Part shown: positions 5,885-6,618 of the stretch, one piece after another
Numbering within the stretch: the stretch's first letter is position 1
Layout of the letters: every line of letters begins with the position of its first letter
Source of the DNA: Patescibacteria group bacterium
GTDB taxonomy: Bacteria; Patescibacteriota; SOKK01
Direction: 5' to 3'
Length of the DNA: 6,618 nt
Assembly: GCA_004374725.1 (NCBI GenBank)
Contig: SOKK01000091.1
Location: 1-6,618 of the forward strand
Notes under the pieces: model-generated
Seen by the model: only the letters and a program-made list of their open reading frames with translations
Database searches by the model: none
What the model was told of the DNA's origin: nothing
Made by a program: the position numbers and the translations under genes

Positions 5885-6286
5885 TTATTTTCCTTCCTCG
5901 GGTTTTTTTTCATCACCTGCAGGAGCAGTTTCACCTGCTGGTGCAGGAGATGCTTCTTTTTCAGCACCTTCCTCAACTATTGCTCCTGGTGGTCGAACTT
6001 GAGTCTCAGCCATTTCTTCCTCTTTTGCCATTCGTCCACCATGTCTAACAAACTTTCTCGTTGGTGAAAATTCTCCTAACTTGTGTCCTACCATTGCCTC
6101 TGTAATTAAAACCGGGATATGTTCCTTACCATTATGAACTCCAATTGTAAAACCGACCATCTCTGGAGAAATAGTTGAACTCCGAGACCAAGTTTTAATT
6201 ACCTCTTTAGTGTGAGGCCCTAACTTCTTGAGCTTTTCGACTAAACGCTCGTCAATATAGGGACCTTTTTTCAGCGAACGAGACAT
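5885..6286 (-). CDS. rpsS: 30S ribosomal protein S19 (uS19) with acidic Ala/Pro-rich tail
   Basis: S19 is a head protein that pairs with S13 near the A and P sites. Residues 1-88 are the family domain: [39 protein letters not shown] (about 31-50), [20 protein letters not shown] (51-70), [14 protein letters not shown] (71-84). The usual bacterial protein ends near residue 92. This one continues to 133 with a tail rich in Glu, Ala, Pro and Gly, probably disordered. The tail includes a six-residue repeat (APAGET then APAGDE) matched by an 18-base repeat in the DNA at 5913-5946. The ATG lies 5 bases after the heptamer hairpin at 6292-6371, and no Shine-Dalgarno motif is visible in the 5-base gap. 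Confidence 0.96.
   Translation of the reverse strand: MSRSLKKGPYIDERLVEKLKKLGPHTKEVIKTWSRSSTISPEMVGFTIGVHNGKEHIPVLITEAMVGHKLGEFSPTRKFVRHGGRMAKEEEMAETQVRPPGAIVEEGAEKEASPAPAGETAPAGDEKKPEEGK
5913..5946. repeat. Short 18-base-period repeat inside the rpsS tail
   Basis: TCACCTGCAGGAGCAG (5913-5928) recurs as TCACCTGCTGGTGCAG (5931-5946), 14 of 16 bases alike, with an 18-base period. It encodes the repeated Ala-Pro-Ala-Gly-acidic unit of the S19 tail and suggests the tail grew partly by in-frame duplication. Confidence 0.7.
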
Positions 6287-6291
6287 GCCAC

Positions 6292-6371
6292 TAATGATTA
6301 ATGAATAATGATTAATGATTAATTTTACTAATTATTCATTATTCATTACTAATTACTAATTATTCATTATT
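6292..6371. repeat. Heptamer-repeat hairpin upstream of rpsS
   Basis: On the plus strand, 7-base units run without a break. From 6292 they read TAATGAT, TAATGAA, TAATGAT, TAATGAT, TAATTTT. From 6327 they read ACTAATT, ATTCATT, ATTCATT, ACTAATT, ACTAATT, ATTCATT and a partial ATTC that reaches the rplB stop. The first set is largely the reverse complement of the second. Pairing T6323-A6331 through T6292-A6362 gives about 32 positions with roughly six mismatches around a 7-base loop (6324-6330). Because the arms are tandem, pairing can also slip by 7 bases. The stem is almost pure A/T, so it is not a classical terminator. It fills most of the 85-base gap between rplB and rpsS and ends 5 bases before the rpsS ATG. 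Confidence 0.9.
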
Positions 6372-6618
6372 CTACATTCTCTCCCCACTACGTCTCTTTA
6401 TAATATACCGGTTAGAAAGTTTTCTTCTTTTACGTGTCCTATATCCCAGAGCTGGCTTCCCTGTTGGAGTTTTGGGATGTTTTAAACCAATTGGGCTACT
6501 TCCCTCTCCGCCACCGTGTGGATGATCACAGGGGTTCATTGCCTTCCCTCTTACTTTTGGCCTCCTGCCCAGATGTCTTGATCTGCCAGCTTTTCCTAAC
6601 CTGACATTCTCATGATCA
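6372..6618 (-). CDS. rplB: 50S ribosomal protein L2 (uL2), C-terminal 81 residues
   Basis: L2 is needed for subunit joining and for peptidyl-transferase centre assembly. Only the 3' end is in the window: the first full codon is at 6617-6615 and the stop is TAG at 6374-6372. The visible part contains [39 protein letters not shown], then [20 protein letters not shown] and the end [14 protein letters not shown]. The [12 protein letters not shown] segment is the most conserved piece of the family and carries the His (E. coli His229) linked to peptidyl-transferase function. A Cys stands where Val is usual (NPCDH). The position before rpsS is the canonical S10 order. Confidence 0.97.
   Translation of the reverse strand, partial: DHENVRLGKAGRSRHLGRRPKVRGKAMNPCDHPHGGGEGSSPIGLKHPKTPTGKPALGYRTRKRRKLSNRYIIKRRSGERM

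Noticed and set aside
6292..6371. CRISPR-like array or insertion-sequence end
   Set aside because: Units are 7 bases with no spacers, no target-site duplication is seen, and there is no transposase.

Overview
The window is a stretch of a bacterial S10-spc ribosomal protein operon. All genes are read from the minus strand, so transcription runs from the right edge (6618) to the left edge (1). In transcript order it holds rplB (3' end only), rpsS, rplV, rpsC, rplP, rpmC, rpsQ, rplN, rplX, rplE, rpsZ (zinc-type S14), rpsH, rplF, rplR and, last, the 5' part of a gene for an exported protein with an Ig-like domain. The genes are packed tightly: rpsQ/rplN, rplX/rplE and rplP/rpmC overlap, most other gaps are 3-30 bases, and no promoter or intrinsic terminator is evident. 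Up to rplR the order is the classical bacterial one. The next gene should be rpsE (S5), but the exported protein starts 8 bases after the rplR stop instead.

The DNA is AT-rich, the standard code works throughout, and the proteins are bacterial. Several have low-complexity C-terminal tails: L22 by about 90 residues, S19 by about 40, L29 by about 20 and L6 by about 12. The zinc-type S14, the Cys4 L24, these tails, the L29 sequence style and the Ig-like secreted protein are reminiscent of a Candidate Phyla Radiation (Patescibacteria) bacterium, perhaps Microgenomates-like. This assignment is an inference from sequence style and is only moderately secure.

The clearest structure not explained by genes is a pair of heptamer-repeat hairpins in the only two sizeable gaps inside the operon, upstream of rpsH (2075-2141) and upstream of rpsS (6292-6371). 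Each has two arms made of 7-base tandem units, a stem of about 30 base pairs and a 7-base loop, and each ends exactly 5 bases before the start codon of the next gene. The two differ in unit sequence (AGGTTAA type versus TAATGAT type), so they share an architecture rather than being copies of one element. A decayed 7-base periodicity also covers the rplF stop codon (1090-1117). The hairpins replace the region where a Shine-Dalgarno site would sit, whereas rplE, rpmC, rpsQ and rplN have recognisable sites.

Functionally, the ribosomal genes supply both subunits: S19, S3, S17, S14 and S8 for the 30S, and L2, L22, L16, L29, L14, L24, L5, L6 and L18 for the 50S. The last gene would act outside the cytoplasm and has no obvious role in translation. 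No tRNA, rRNA, CRISPR array or insertion sequence was seen.
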